A DNA stretch of 17,891 nt from NCBI GenBank assembly GCA_020427625.1, contig JAGQOI010000086.1:1-17891 (forward strand). The letters are read 5' to 3'. The notes under the pieces are model-generated. The model saw nothing but the letters and a program-made list of their open reading frames with translations, did not search any database and was not told where the DNA came from. This document shows, piece by piece, positions 1 through 7,753 of the stretch (position 1 is the stretch's first letter; every line of letters starts with the position of its first letter). This DNA comes from Phycisphaerales bacterium (lineage in GTDB: Bacteria > Planctomycetota > Phycisphaerae > Phycisphaerales > SM1A02). Position numbers and translations under genes: made by a program.

Positions 1-1
1 C

Positions 2-3000
2 ATGCTCTGTCTCCTCTTCGTCGTGAGCCCGGTCATGGGTCAGGAGGAAGAGGAGGACCAGGACGCGACGGCGGCCGCGGCGATCGAGGCGGCCGACCCG
101 AGCGGCGACGATACGGGCGACGAATCCGGTGACGAAACAGGCGATGACGACAAGGCGGACGAAGTCGCCGACGAGGACAAGCCACGCCTGACCGGCGGGC
201 TCATCGGCGGCCTGCGGTTCCGGTCCCTCGGTCCGGCGCTGATGTCCGGGCGCATCGGCGACTTCGCGGTGAATCCCGCCCGTCCGAGCGAGTACTACGT
301 CGCCGTCTGTTCCGGCGGCGTGTGGAAGACGACGAACGGCGGCACGACGTTCACGCCCGTCTTCGACGGCGAGGGATCGTACTCCATCGGCTGCGTCACC
401 CTCGATCCGAACGATTCGAACACCGTGTGGGTCGGCACCGGCGAGAACAACAGCCAGCGCAGCGTGTCGTGGGGCGACGGCGTCTACGTCTCGCACGACG
501 GCGGACGATCGTGGAAGAACGTCGGACTCAAGGCGTCCGAGCACATCGGCATGATCGCGGTCGACCCGCGCGACTCGAACACCGTCTACGTCGCCGCCCA
601 GGGACCGCTGTGGCGCTCCGGCGGCGACCGCGGCCTCTACAAGACCGTCGACGGCGGCGCGACGTGGAATCGCATCCTTCACATCTCCGACGACACCGGC
701 GCGAACGAGGTCCATCTCGACCCCCGCGATCCCGACGTCGTCTACGTGAGCACCTACCAGCGCCGACGACACGTCTGGACCCTCATCGACGGCGGACCCG
801 AATCCGCCATCCACCGCTCGCGCGACGGCGGCGCGACGTGGACCAAGCTCACCCGCGGCCTGCCCGGCGGCGATCGCGGGCGCATCGGCATGGATCTCTC
901 GCCCGTCAACCCCGACGTCATCTACGCGATCGTGGAGGCGAGCGGCGACAGCGGCGGCTTCTATCGCTCCACGAACCGCGGCGAGACCTGGGAACGGCGC
1001 AACGGCATCATGTCGTCGAGCCCGATGTACTACAACGAGATCGTCTGCGATCCGAAGAACGTCGATCGCGTCTACCTCCTCGAAACCTTCCTGCGCGTCA
1101 CCGAGGACGGCGGCGCGACCTGGGGCCGCGCGCCTCGACGCGACCGGCACGTCGACGATCACGCACTGTGGATCGATCCCGACGACACCGATCACCTCCT
1201 CATGGGCTGCGACGGCGGGATCTACGAGACGTGGGACCGCGGCGAGGCCTGGGACTTCAAGCCCAACCTGCCCGTCACCCAGTTCTATCGCGTCGCCGTC
1301 GACGAGTCCTGGCCGCACACGTTCATCTACGGCGGCACGCAGGACAACAACACGCTCGGCGGGCCGACCCGCACCACGAGCAGCGCCGGCATCGCGAACG
1401 AGGACTGGTTCGTCACCGTCGGCGGCGACGGCTTCGAGCCGCAGGTCGACCCGACCGACCCCAACATCGTCTACAGCCAGTGGCAGCACGGCGGACTCGT
1501 CCGCTTCGATCGCCGCAGCGGCGAGCGCGTCGACATCCGGCCCCAGGAGGCGCCCGGCGATCCGACGAACCGGTGGAACTGGGACTCGCCGCTCCTCATC
1601 AGCCCGCACGATCCCGCGCGCCTCTACTTCGGTTCGCAGCGCCTGTACCGCTCCGACGACCGCGGCAACGCCTGGACCCCGATCAGCGGCGACCTCACGC
1701 GACAGCTCGATCGCAACGCGCTGGAGGTCATGGGACGCATCCAGAAGGCCGACGCCGTCGCCAAGCACCAGTCGACCTCGCTCTACGGCAACCTCGTCGC
1801 CCTCAGCGAATCCCCCCTCGTCGAAGGCCTCCTCTACGTCGGCACCGACGACGGACTCATCCAGGTGAGCGAGGACGGCGGCACCACCTGGCGCCGCATC
1901 GACGCCTTCGCCGGCATCCCCGAACTCGCCTACGTGAGCTGCGTCCAGGCCTCCATGCACGACACCGACACCGTCTACGCGACCTTCGACCACCACAAGA
2001 TGGGCGACTTCACGCCCTACGTCCTCAGGAGCACCGATCGCGGACAGACCTGGACCTCCATCGCCGGCGACCTTCCCGAACGACACGTCGCCTGGGCCAT
2101 CCGCGAAGATCACGTCCGATCCGACCTGCTCTTCCTCGGCACCGAGTTCGGACTCTTCATCACGCTCGACGGCGGCGAACACTGGCTCCGACACAAGGGC
2201 GGACTGCCGACCATCGCCGTCCGCGACCTCGAAATCCAGCGCCGCGACAACGACCTCGTCCTCGCGACCTTCGGACGCGGGTTCTACATCCTCGACGACT
2301 ACGCGCCCCTGCGCGACTTCACCGAGGACAACCTCCGCGCCCCCGCGACCGTGTATCCCGTGCGCGATGCGCTGCTGTACGTCGAGTCGAGCCGGCTCGG
2401 CGGACGCTCCGGGCGCGGCTCACAGGGCGCGTCGTACTACAACGCCGACAACCCGCCCTTCGGCGCCGTCATCACCTATCACATCGGCGAGACGTTCAAG
2501 ACCCGACGCGACCTCCGCCGCGAGGCCGAGAAGAAGGACGATGCGCCCTACCCGACGATCGACGACCTGCGGGCGGAAGGGACCGAAGCCCATCCCATGG
2601 TCGTCCTCACGATCCGAGACCCGGCCCAACGCATCGTGCGACGACTCGAGGGCTCGCGCAGCCGGGGCCTGCATCGCGCGACGTGGGACCTGCGCGAGCG
2701 CGCCGTGAACCCGATCGAGTCGGGACCCGGCGAAGGTGCCGCGCCGTGGCGGGCGAGCGGCGCCGGACCGTTCGTCGTGCCCGGCGCCTACAGCGTGACC
2801 GTCTCGTCCGTGATCGACGGCGTCGAGACCGATCTCACCGAACCGGTGTGGTTCAACGTCGCGGGTCTGGATCTCGCGACGTTCGCGGCGGCGGATCGGC
2901 AGGCCGTGCTCGACTTCAACCGACAGGCCGCGTCGCTCGCGAGCGCCGTGCGCGCCACCTCGTCGGCCCTCGCCGGCGCCGAGACGCGGGCCCGGACGCT

Positions 3001-3382
3001 GCGCCAGGCGATCTACGATTCGCCGGACGTCGATCCCGCCCTGCGGGTGACGGTGCAGACGTTGCTGGACCGGATCAACACGATCCAGCTCGAACTCGAC
3101 GGCGACAGCGTCGCCGCCGCGCGGGCCGAGGAGGTGCCGCCGTCCATTCGTTCGCGTTCGGGCGATCTCAGCGGCGGGCTCTCCGGCGTCACGTCGGCGC
3201 CGACGCAGACCCAGCGTGATCTCTACCGCTGGGTCGGCGACGCGCTCGAGCGCGTGATCGCCGACGTCCGCGCGATCATCGACGACGAGATTCCGGCCAT
3301 CGAGGCGCATCTCGACGACGCCGGTGCCCCGTGGACCCCCGGACGCCTCCCGACCTGGCGCCCCGGCGACGACCGGCGCTGA
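2..3382 (+). CDS. Exported Asp-box (BNR/VPS10-like) beta-propeller protein, 5'-partial
   Basis: At least 1126 residues. The first ATG in the window (position 2) gives a short hydrophobic stretch ending ...SPVMGQ, which looks like the tail of a signal peptide. The real start is therefore probably just upstream of the window. An acidic, low-complexity Asp/Glu/Gly linker follows (about residues 15-60). The body carries eleven Asp-box-like motifs of the type S/T-x-D-x-G-x-T-W, from VWKTTNGGTTF (about base 328) to LFITLDGGEHW (about base 2152). Such repeats mark sialidase/VPS10-type beta-propellers, which bind sugars or proteins or act as glycosidases. The C-terminal 400 residues include an Ig-like stretch (GAYSVTV) and an alpha-helical tail. 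Large secreted proteins of this class occur in Planctomycetota, Acidobacteria and Bacteroidetes and are mostly of unknown substrate. No catalytic set can be assigned by eye. It appears to be transcribed separately from the amidohydrolase gene 237 bases downstream. Confidence 0.88.
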   Translation: MLCLLFVVSPVMGQEEEEDQDATAAAAIEAADPSGDDTGDESGDETGDDDKADEVADEDKPRLTGGLIGGLRFRSLGPALMSGRIGDFAVNPARPSEYYVAVCSGGVWKTTNGGTTFTPVFDGEGSYSIGCVTLDPNDSNTVWVGTGENNSQRSVSWGDGVYVSHDGGRSWKNVGLKASEHIGMIAVDPRDSNTVYVAAQGPLWRSGGDRGLYKTVDGGATWNRILHISDDTGANEVHLDPRDPDVVYVSTYQRRRHVWTLIDGGPESAIHRSRDGGATWTKLTRGLPGGDRGRIGMDLSPVNPDVIYAIVEASGDSGGFYRSTNRGETWERRNGIMSSSPMYYNEIVCDPKNVDRVYLLETFLRVTEDGGATWGRAPRRDRHVDDHALWIDPDDTDHLLMGCDGGIYETWDRGEAWDFKPNLPVTQFYRVAVDESWPHTFIYGGTQDNNTLGGPTRTTSSAGIANEDWFVTVGGDGFEPQVDPTDPNIVYSQWQHGGLVRFDRRSGERVDIRPQEAPGDPTNRWNWDSPLLISPHDPARLYFGSQRLYRSDDRGNAWTPISGDLTRQLDRNALEVMGRIQKADAVAKHQSTSLYGNLVALSESPLVEGLLYVGTDDGLIQVSEDGGTTWRRIDAFAGIPELAYVSCVQASMHDTDTVYATFDHHKMGDFTPYVLRSTDRGQTWTSIAGDLPERHVAWAIREDHVRSDLLFLGTEFGLFITLDGGEHWLRHKGGLPTIAVRDLEIQRRDNDLVLATFGRGFYILDDYAPLRDFTEDNLRAPATVYPVRDALLYVESSRLGGRSGRGSQGASYYNADNPPFGAVITYHIGETFKTRRDLRREAEKKDDAPYPTIDDLRAEGTEAHPMVVLTIRDPAQRIVRRLEGSRSRGLHRATWDLRERAVNPIESGPGEGAAPWRASGAGPFVVPGAYSVTVSSVIDGVETDLTEPVWFNVAGLDLATFAAADRQAVLDFNRQAASLASAVRATSSALAGAETRARTLRQAIYDSPDVDPALRVTVQTLLDRINTIQLELDGDSVAAARAEEVPPSIRSRSGDLSGGLSGVTSAPTQTQRDLYRWVGDALERVIADVRAIIDDEIPAIEAHLDDAGAPWTPGRLPTWRPGDDRR

Positions 3383-3574
3383 TCGCGCGGCGGCGATGCT
3401 CCGGCACGCTTGTTCGCGTGGTGAGGACATCGTGCGCCCGAGGTCTTCGCCCGGATCGCCGCCGAGGACCCCGAACACGCCGCCGGCGCCACGGCGTGGA
3501 ATGCCCGACCGGGCGGGGGTGTCAGGGTGGGCGGCGGCCCGGAGCGGCGGGCGCAACCGTCGCGGCGCGACCGC

Positions 3575-3580
3575 TATAAT
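3575..3580 (+). promoter_or_regulatory. Candidate -10 promoter element for the amidohydrolase gene
   Basis: A perfect TATAAT stands in an otherwise very GC-rich gap, 39 bases before the ATG at 3620. No good TTGACA-like -35 box is found 16-18 bases upstream (the sequence there is CGCAAC). It is therefore a plausible but unproven sigma-70-type promoter. The rest of the 3383-3619 gap holds no gene I can support. Confidence 0.45.
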
Positions 3581-3619
3581 CGCCCCGGCGTCATCGACCC
3601 GGCGTCCGAGGAGTCCCCC

Positions 3620-5365
3620 ATGCCCATCGCTCGTGCCCTGCGCTGTGTCGCCGTCGGTCTGCTGTTCGTCGTGTCGGCGGGCGCGGGGGCCGAACCGTTC
3701 GCCGATCTCGTCATGCTCAACGGGCGGATCTCGACGTTCGACACCCACACCGGCAACGTCCAGGCGCTGGCCGTCGTCGGGGACCGCATCGCGACGAGCG
3801 GGTCCAACGACGACATCCGGCCGTGGATCGGGCCCGACACCAAGGTCATCGACCTCCGGCTCAAGTACGTCATGCCCGGCTTCATCGAGAGTCACGGACA
3901 CTTCGTGGGTCTCGGCCGGTCGAAGATGGAACTCGACCTCACGACCGCGCGACGATGGGACGACATCGTCGCCCTCGTCGCCGAAGCCGCGAAGACCGCG
4001 GCTCCGGACGAGTGGATCGTCGGGCGCGGGTGGCACCAGGAGAAGTGGGACGAGCGTCCGACGAAGACCGTGCTCGGCTTTCCGACGAACGACACGCTGA
4101 GTGCCGCGTCGCCGGATCATCCGGTCATGCTCGTGCATGCGAGCGGACACGCGGCGATGGTGAACGCGAAGGCGCTGGAACTCGCGGGCATCACCCAGTC
4201 GACGCCGGATCCCGACGGCGGACAGATCATCCGCGACGACGCCGGCCAGCCCATCGGCGTGCTCATGGAGACCGCCCAGTCGCTCATCAACGCGGGACGC
4301 ACTCCCGGCGCGTCGACGGACCGTCGCCAGGCGCTCGCCGACACGCGTCGGGCGATCGAGCTCGCGACCGAGGAATGCCTCCGTCACGGCGTGACCTCGT
4401 TCCAGGATGCAGGTTCGTCGTTCTTCGAGATCGACATGATGGCCGACATGGCGCGGAACGACGAACTCGGCGTCCGGCTGTGGGTCATGGTGCGCGAGCC
4501 GAACGAGCGGCTTCGGCGCGAACTCCCGGCCGCGAAGCACTACCGGCTGGGCCACGACTTCTTCACCGTCGGCGGCATCAAGCGCGCGATGGACGGCGCG
4601 CTCGGGAATCGCGGCGCGTGGATGCTGAAGCCGTACACGGATGCGCCGGAGACGAGCGGCCTGGCGATCGCCGACCCGGCGGACATCGCCGAGACCGCGG
4701 CCATCGCCCTCGAACAGGGTCTCCAGATGTGCGTGCATGCGATCGGCGATCGCGCGAACCGCGAGGTGCTCGACATCTATGAGCGCCTTTTCAAGGCCCA
4801 CCCGGAGAAGACCGACCTCCGCTGGCGCATCGAGCACGCGCAGCACCTGAGCCCGCTCGATACGCCCCGCTTCGGCGAACTGCACGTCATCGCCTCCATG
4901 CAGGGCATTCACTGCACGTCCGACGGACCGTGGGTGATCGACCGCATCGGTCGCGAGCGGGCCGAGATGGGCGCGTACGTGTGGCAGAAGCTCATCGAGA
5001 CGAACGCGATCATCATCAACGGCACCGACACGCCGGTCGAGCCGATCGACCCCATCGCGTGCATCCATGCGAGCGTGACCCGCCAGATGCCCGACGGCAC
5101 GTTCTTCTTTCCCGGCGAGGCAATGACCCGAGCGCAGGCACTGCACAGCTACACGAACCTGGCCGCGTACGGCGCGTTCGAGGACGACATCAAGGGCTCG
5201 ATCTCGCCCAACAAGCTCGCCGACCTCGTCGTCCTCAGCGAGGACCTCCTCCACTGCCCGACCGAACAGCTTCGGCAGGCCCGCGTCCTCATGACGATCG
5301 TCGGCGGAAAGATCGTCTACGAAGCCACGCCGTCCGACCTCGCGCCGACGTCGACGTCGCCCTGA
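3620..5365 (+). CDS. Exported amidohydrolase of the YtcJ (Amidohydrolase_3) family
   Basis: 581 residues. I chose the ATG at 3620 because it directly precedes a signal peptide (MPIARALRCVAVGLLFVVSA, cleavage near GAGA/EP) and has GAGGAG about 7 bases upstream. An in-frame GTG at 3527 would add a low-complexity Arg-rich leader and overlap the candidate -10 box. The TIM-barrel metal-site pattern is present: GFIESHGH with His92 and His94, the barrel lysine in GGIKRAMDGALG (Lys321), VHAIGDRAN with His373, IEHAQ with His406, and the late Asp470 in NGTDTPVEP. The family hydrolyses amide or related C-N bonds, usually with one or two divalent metals. The substrate cannot be read from sequence. The signal peptide places it in the periplasm or outside, which is common for this family in GC-rich environmental bacteria. 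It is flanked by hairpins downstream and a candidate promoter upstream, so it is probably monocistronic. Confidence 0.93.
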   Translation: MPIARALRCVAVGLLFVVSAGAGAEPFADLVMLNGRISTFDTHTGNVQALAVVGDRIATSGSNDDIRPWIGPDTKVIDLRLKYVMPGFIESHGHFVGLGRSKMELDLTTARRWDDIVALVAEAAKTAAPDEWIVGRGWHQEKWDERPTKTVLGFPTNDTLSAASPDHPVMLVHASGHAAMVNAKALELAGITQSTPDPDGGQIIRDDAGQPIGVLMETAQSLINAGRTPGASTDRRQALADTRRAIELATEECLRHGVTSFQDAGSSFFEIDMMADMARNDELGVRLWVMVREPNERLRRELPAAKHYRLGHDFFTVGGIKRAMDGALGNRGAWMLKPYTDAPETSGLAIADPADIAETAAIALEQGLQMCVHAIGDRANREVLDIYERLFKAHPEKTDLRWRIEHAQHLSPLDTPRFGELHVIASMQGIHCTSDGPWVIDRIGRERAEMGAYVWQKLIETNAIIINGTDTPVEPIDPIACIHASVTRQMPDGTFFFPGEAMTRAQALHSYTNLAAYGAFEDDIKGSISPNKLADLVVLSEDLLHCPTEQLRQARVLMTIVGGKIVYEATPSDLAPTSTSP

Positions 5366-5410
5366 ACCCCCGACGACCCGCGCCGAACCCCGATCCGAAT
5401 CCATCGAGTC

Positions 5411-5437
5411 ACCGGGCGCAGGATCTGCGCTCCCGGT
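5411..5437 (+). terminator. Strong GC hairpin after the amidohydrolase gene
   Basis: ACCGGG pairs with CCCGGT on the outside and CGCAG with CTGCG on the inside. The loop is GAT, with a 2-base bulge (CT) on the right arm: 11 base pairs in all, starting 46 bases after the stop codon. No T-tract follows, so it may act as a weak or Rho-assisted terminator or as a 3' mRNA-protecting stem. Confidence 0.4.
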
Positions 5438-5445
5438 CCGCTGCG

Positions 5446-5467
5446 CCGAGAACCTTGATGTTCTCGG
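5446..5467 (+). repeat. Perfect 8-bp inverted repeat with 6-base loop
   Basis: CCGAGAAC and GTTCTCGG flank the loop CTTGAT. It lies 8 bases beyond the previous hairpin and about 150 bases before the histidine kinase start. It could be the second half of a tandem terminator or an operator for the downstream operon. There is no T-tract. The arms are less GC-rich than the surroundings, which makes chance pairing less likely. Confidence 0.4.
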
Positions 5468-5619
5468 ACGTCGCGATGCGCGCGTCGGGAAGCGGCGGGA
5501 TGGCGAGACATGACTCGCGCGGCTCACCTTCAGTCGCGGGTCCGGCGGCCCGATAGCACACGACAGTAGGCGTGCCGCGGGCGCGCCCCGAACGCCGCCC
5601 CCGAACGCGAGCCAAGATC

Positions 5620-7410
5620 ATGCGCAAAGGCCTCGAGCTCCGCGACTCGCTGGTCCCCATCGGAGGCATTGCGGTCGCCGCCCTGCTGCTCATGGGCATC
5701 GGACTGCTGACGTTGTCGCAGCGCCTGTCGGTCCGGGCGGCGGAGGCGCAGGCCCTGCTCCAGCGCGCGGCATCCCTGGGCGCGACGCTGAGTCATCCGA
5801 TCGAGACGATGCTCATCGCCGACGATCTGCCCGGCGTGCGCCGGGTGGTGCTCGACGTGGCGCGACGGCACGGCCTGGCGGAGTGCCGCGTCGTGCTCGC
5901 CGACGGCGGCGTGCTCGCCGACTCGACCGACGGCGCCGTCGTGCTTCCGGCCCTGCCGGCCCAGTGGGACGGCGTCGCGACGGCAGTGCCGGTGACGGCG
6001 CCGGCGACCGGCGCGCCGCTGCTCGTGCCCGGGCGCGGCGAGGCGATGCTCATCACGGCGCCCGCCGAACCCCGCCCGCTCGCGGCGGGGACGTTCGTGA
6101 CGCCGGTGTTCGCGGTCGGCGTCGGCGTCATGCTGCTGGGACTTGCCGGGTGGCTGTTCCGTCGGCGCTCGGCGGATCGCGGGCTCGACGCCATCCGGGC
6201 CGCGCTCGTCGAACTCGAATCCGGCGAGACCGCCTCGTCGATGCTGCGCCTGGCCGATGATCTCGGACGCGAGGCGTCGTTGTGGAACGCCATGATCGAC
6301 GAGCGGGAGACGTGGCGCGAGGCCGCGGCCCGCAACCAGGCGTGCGACCGTCTCGCGTCGCGCCAGGAGCGAGGCACGGATCTCGCCCGCGTGTTCGACA
6401 CCCTCTGGGACGGCGTGCTCGTGGTGAACGACGAGATGGTCGTGAGTTCCGCCAACGGCGCGGCCGCGGTCATGCTCCAGCGTCCGCGAGAGAGCGTCAA
6501 CGGCACCCGTCTCGCCGACCTCGTCCCGCCGCCGGTGCTGGAGATGGTCGCTTCGGCCTTCTCGCGATCGGGCGGCACTCGTCCGACGGTCGAGATCGAG
6601 AGCGCGGAATCGGCCGAGAGCGCGATCCTGCGGTACTCGGCGCGTCTCATCCGCGCGTCGGAGACTTCGGAGGCGTTGCTCGTCGTCGAGGACGTCACGC
6701 AGCAGCGGGTCGCGGACACGGCGCACCATGCGTTCGTGACGCAGGCGACGCACGAGCTGCGCACGCCGCTGACGAACATCAGTCTCTACGCGAACATGCT
6801 CATCGAGGATCACGAGGTCGACCAGGAGACCCGGGAGAAGTGTCTGAACGTGATCAACCAGGAATCGAAGCGTCTGGAGCGCATCATCAACGACATGCTG
6901 TCGGTCGCGGAGATCGAGGCGGGATCGATGCAGTTGTCGACGGACGACGTGCATCTCCTGCCGCTGATCGACACGATCGTCGCGGAGTACCGCGTGCAGG
7001 CGACGGAGAAGGAGCAGGAGATCCGCCTCGATCTGCCGCCGAAGCTGCCGGTGATGCAGGCGGACCGCGGCAAGCTGACGCTGGTCCTGCACAACCTCAT
7101 CGGCAACGCGATCAAGTACACCCCCCGGGGCGGGCGCATCACGGTGAGCGTGGATCTCGCCGACGACCGGATCCAGGTGCACGTCGAGGACACGGGCATC
7201 GGGATCGCGGAGTCCGACCTGCCGAACATCTTCGACCGCTTCTATCGCGCGGACGATCCGCGCCTGGCGGCGATCACGGGGTCTGGCCTCGGGCTGGCGC
7301 TGGCGCGGGAGGTGGCTCGTCTGCACGGCGGCGACATCACGGTGGACTCGATCATCGACCAGGGCAGCACGTTCCATCTCGCGCTGCCGGTCTCGGTGAA
7401 GGTGGCCTGA
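5620..7410 (+). CDS. Membrane-bound sensor histidine kinase with PAS domain
   Basis: 596 residues from the ATG at 5620. An in-frame GTG at 5572 would add 16 basic residues and neither start has a strong ribosome site. Transmembrane segment 1 is at residues 10-32, a periplasmic sensor region at 33-157 and transmembrane segment 2 at 159-180. A HAMP-like linker follows, then a PAS-like domain at about 255-350. HisKA has the phosphoacceptor His378 in THELRTPL. The HATPase_c domain shows the N box (Asn496 in NLIGNAIKYT), the G1 box (DTGIGI, 524-529), the F box (FDRFYRADD) and the G2 box (GSGLGLAL from 554). All catalytic motifs are intact, so it should autophosphorylate. No response regulator is adjacent. 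Instead the gene is followed after 4 bases by a STAS protein and then by the pilus-type assembly ATPase. Its partner and signal are unknown. Confidence 0.93.
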   Translation: MRKGLELRDSLVPIGGIAVAALLLMGIGLLTLSQRLSVRAAEAQALLQRAASLGATLSHPIETMLIADDLPGVRRVVLDVARRHGLAECRVVLADGGVLADSTDGAVVLPALPAQWDGVATAVPVTAPATGAPLLVPGRGEAMLITAPAEPRPLAAGTFVTPVFAVGVGVMLLGLAGWLFRRRSADRGLDAIRAALVELESGETASSMLRLADDLGREASLWNAMIDERETWREAAARNQACDRLASRQERGTDLARVFDTLWDGVLVVNDEMVVSSANGAAAVMLQRPRESVNGTRLADLVPPPVLEMVASAFSRSGGTRPTVEIESAESAESAILRYSARLIRASETSEALLVVEDVTQQRVADTAHHAFVTQATHELRTPLTNISLYANMLIEDHEVDQETREKCLNVINQESKRLERIINDMLSVAEIEAGSMQLSTDDVHLLPLIDTIVAEYRVQATEKEQEIRLDLPPKLPVMQADRGKLTLVLHNLIGNAIKYTPRGGRITVSVDLADDRIQVHVEDTGIGIAESDLPNIFDRFYRADDPRLAAITGSGLGLALAREVARLHGGDITVDSIIDQGSTFHLALPVSVKVA

Positions 7411-7414
7411 CGAC

Positions 7415-7753
7415 ATGGAGATCGACGAACAGACCCACGGCGCGGTCCGGGTCCTGCGACCCCTCGGACCGCTGACCCGCGAGGACGCGGCCCAGTTCCG
7501 CGATCGCGCGCTCGCCGTCGCCGCGTCCAGTCTCGGGCGCGTCGTCGTCGACGCGTCGAGCATGGCGTACGTCGACAGCAGCGGTCTGGAGGTGCTCGCG
7601 GACCTCGCCGAGGCCCTGGCCGCGGGCGGACGGAGTCTCAAGCTCGCCGGCGTGAACGAAACGATGCTCGAGATCCTCGACATCACGAACCAGTCGGAGC
7701 TCTACGACCTCTACGAGGACGTGAATCCGGCCGTCCGGAGTTTCCTGTCGTGA
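7415..7753 (+). CDS. STAS-domain protein, anti-sigma-factor-antagonist type
   Basis: 112 residues, a single STAS domain of the SpoIIAA/RsbV size. The signature YVDSSGLEVL carries the Ser55/Ser56 pair that corresponds to the phosphorylated serine of SpoIIAA. The phosphorylation switch is therefore probably conserved. In the classical system, the unphosphorylated STAS protein binds an RsbW-type serine kinase and frees a sigma factor. No RsbW-type kinase or sigma factor is encoded here. The gene starts 4 bases after the histidine kinase and its stop overlaps the GTG start of the assembly ATPase (GTGA at 7750-7753). It could regulate the ATPase or an anti-sigma factor encoded elsewhere. That role is inferred from position only. 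Confidence 0.88.
   Translation: MEIDEQTHGAVRVLRPLGPLTREDAAQFRDRALAVAASSLGRVVVDASSMAYVDSSGLEVLADLAEALAAGGRSLKLAGVNETMLEILDITNQSELYDLYEDVNPAVRSFLS

Noticed and set aside
322..3219. Plus-strand open frame of 965 codons inside the Asp-box gene
   Set aside because: Extremely Arg-rich frame-shifted shadow with no motifs; the Asp-box frame is clearly the coding one.
3425..3619. Protein-like run upstream of the amidohydrolase start (reads VFARIAAEDPEHAAGATAW)
   Set aside because: It is an in-frame GC-rich extension after a TGA at 3422 with no suitable start; the signal peptide and ribosome site support a start at 3620.
2420..5527. Minus-strand open frame of 1035 codons
   Set aside because: It is antisense to two well-supported genes, its translation is Arg/Asp/Val-rich low-complexity sequence without motifs, and such frames are expected on the strand opposite GC-rich genes.
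5530..7686. Minus-strand open frame of 718 codons opposite the histidine kinase
   Set aside because: The plus strand carries intact kinase motifs in the right order, while the antisense product is an Arg/His-rich composition artefact.
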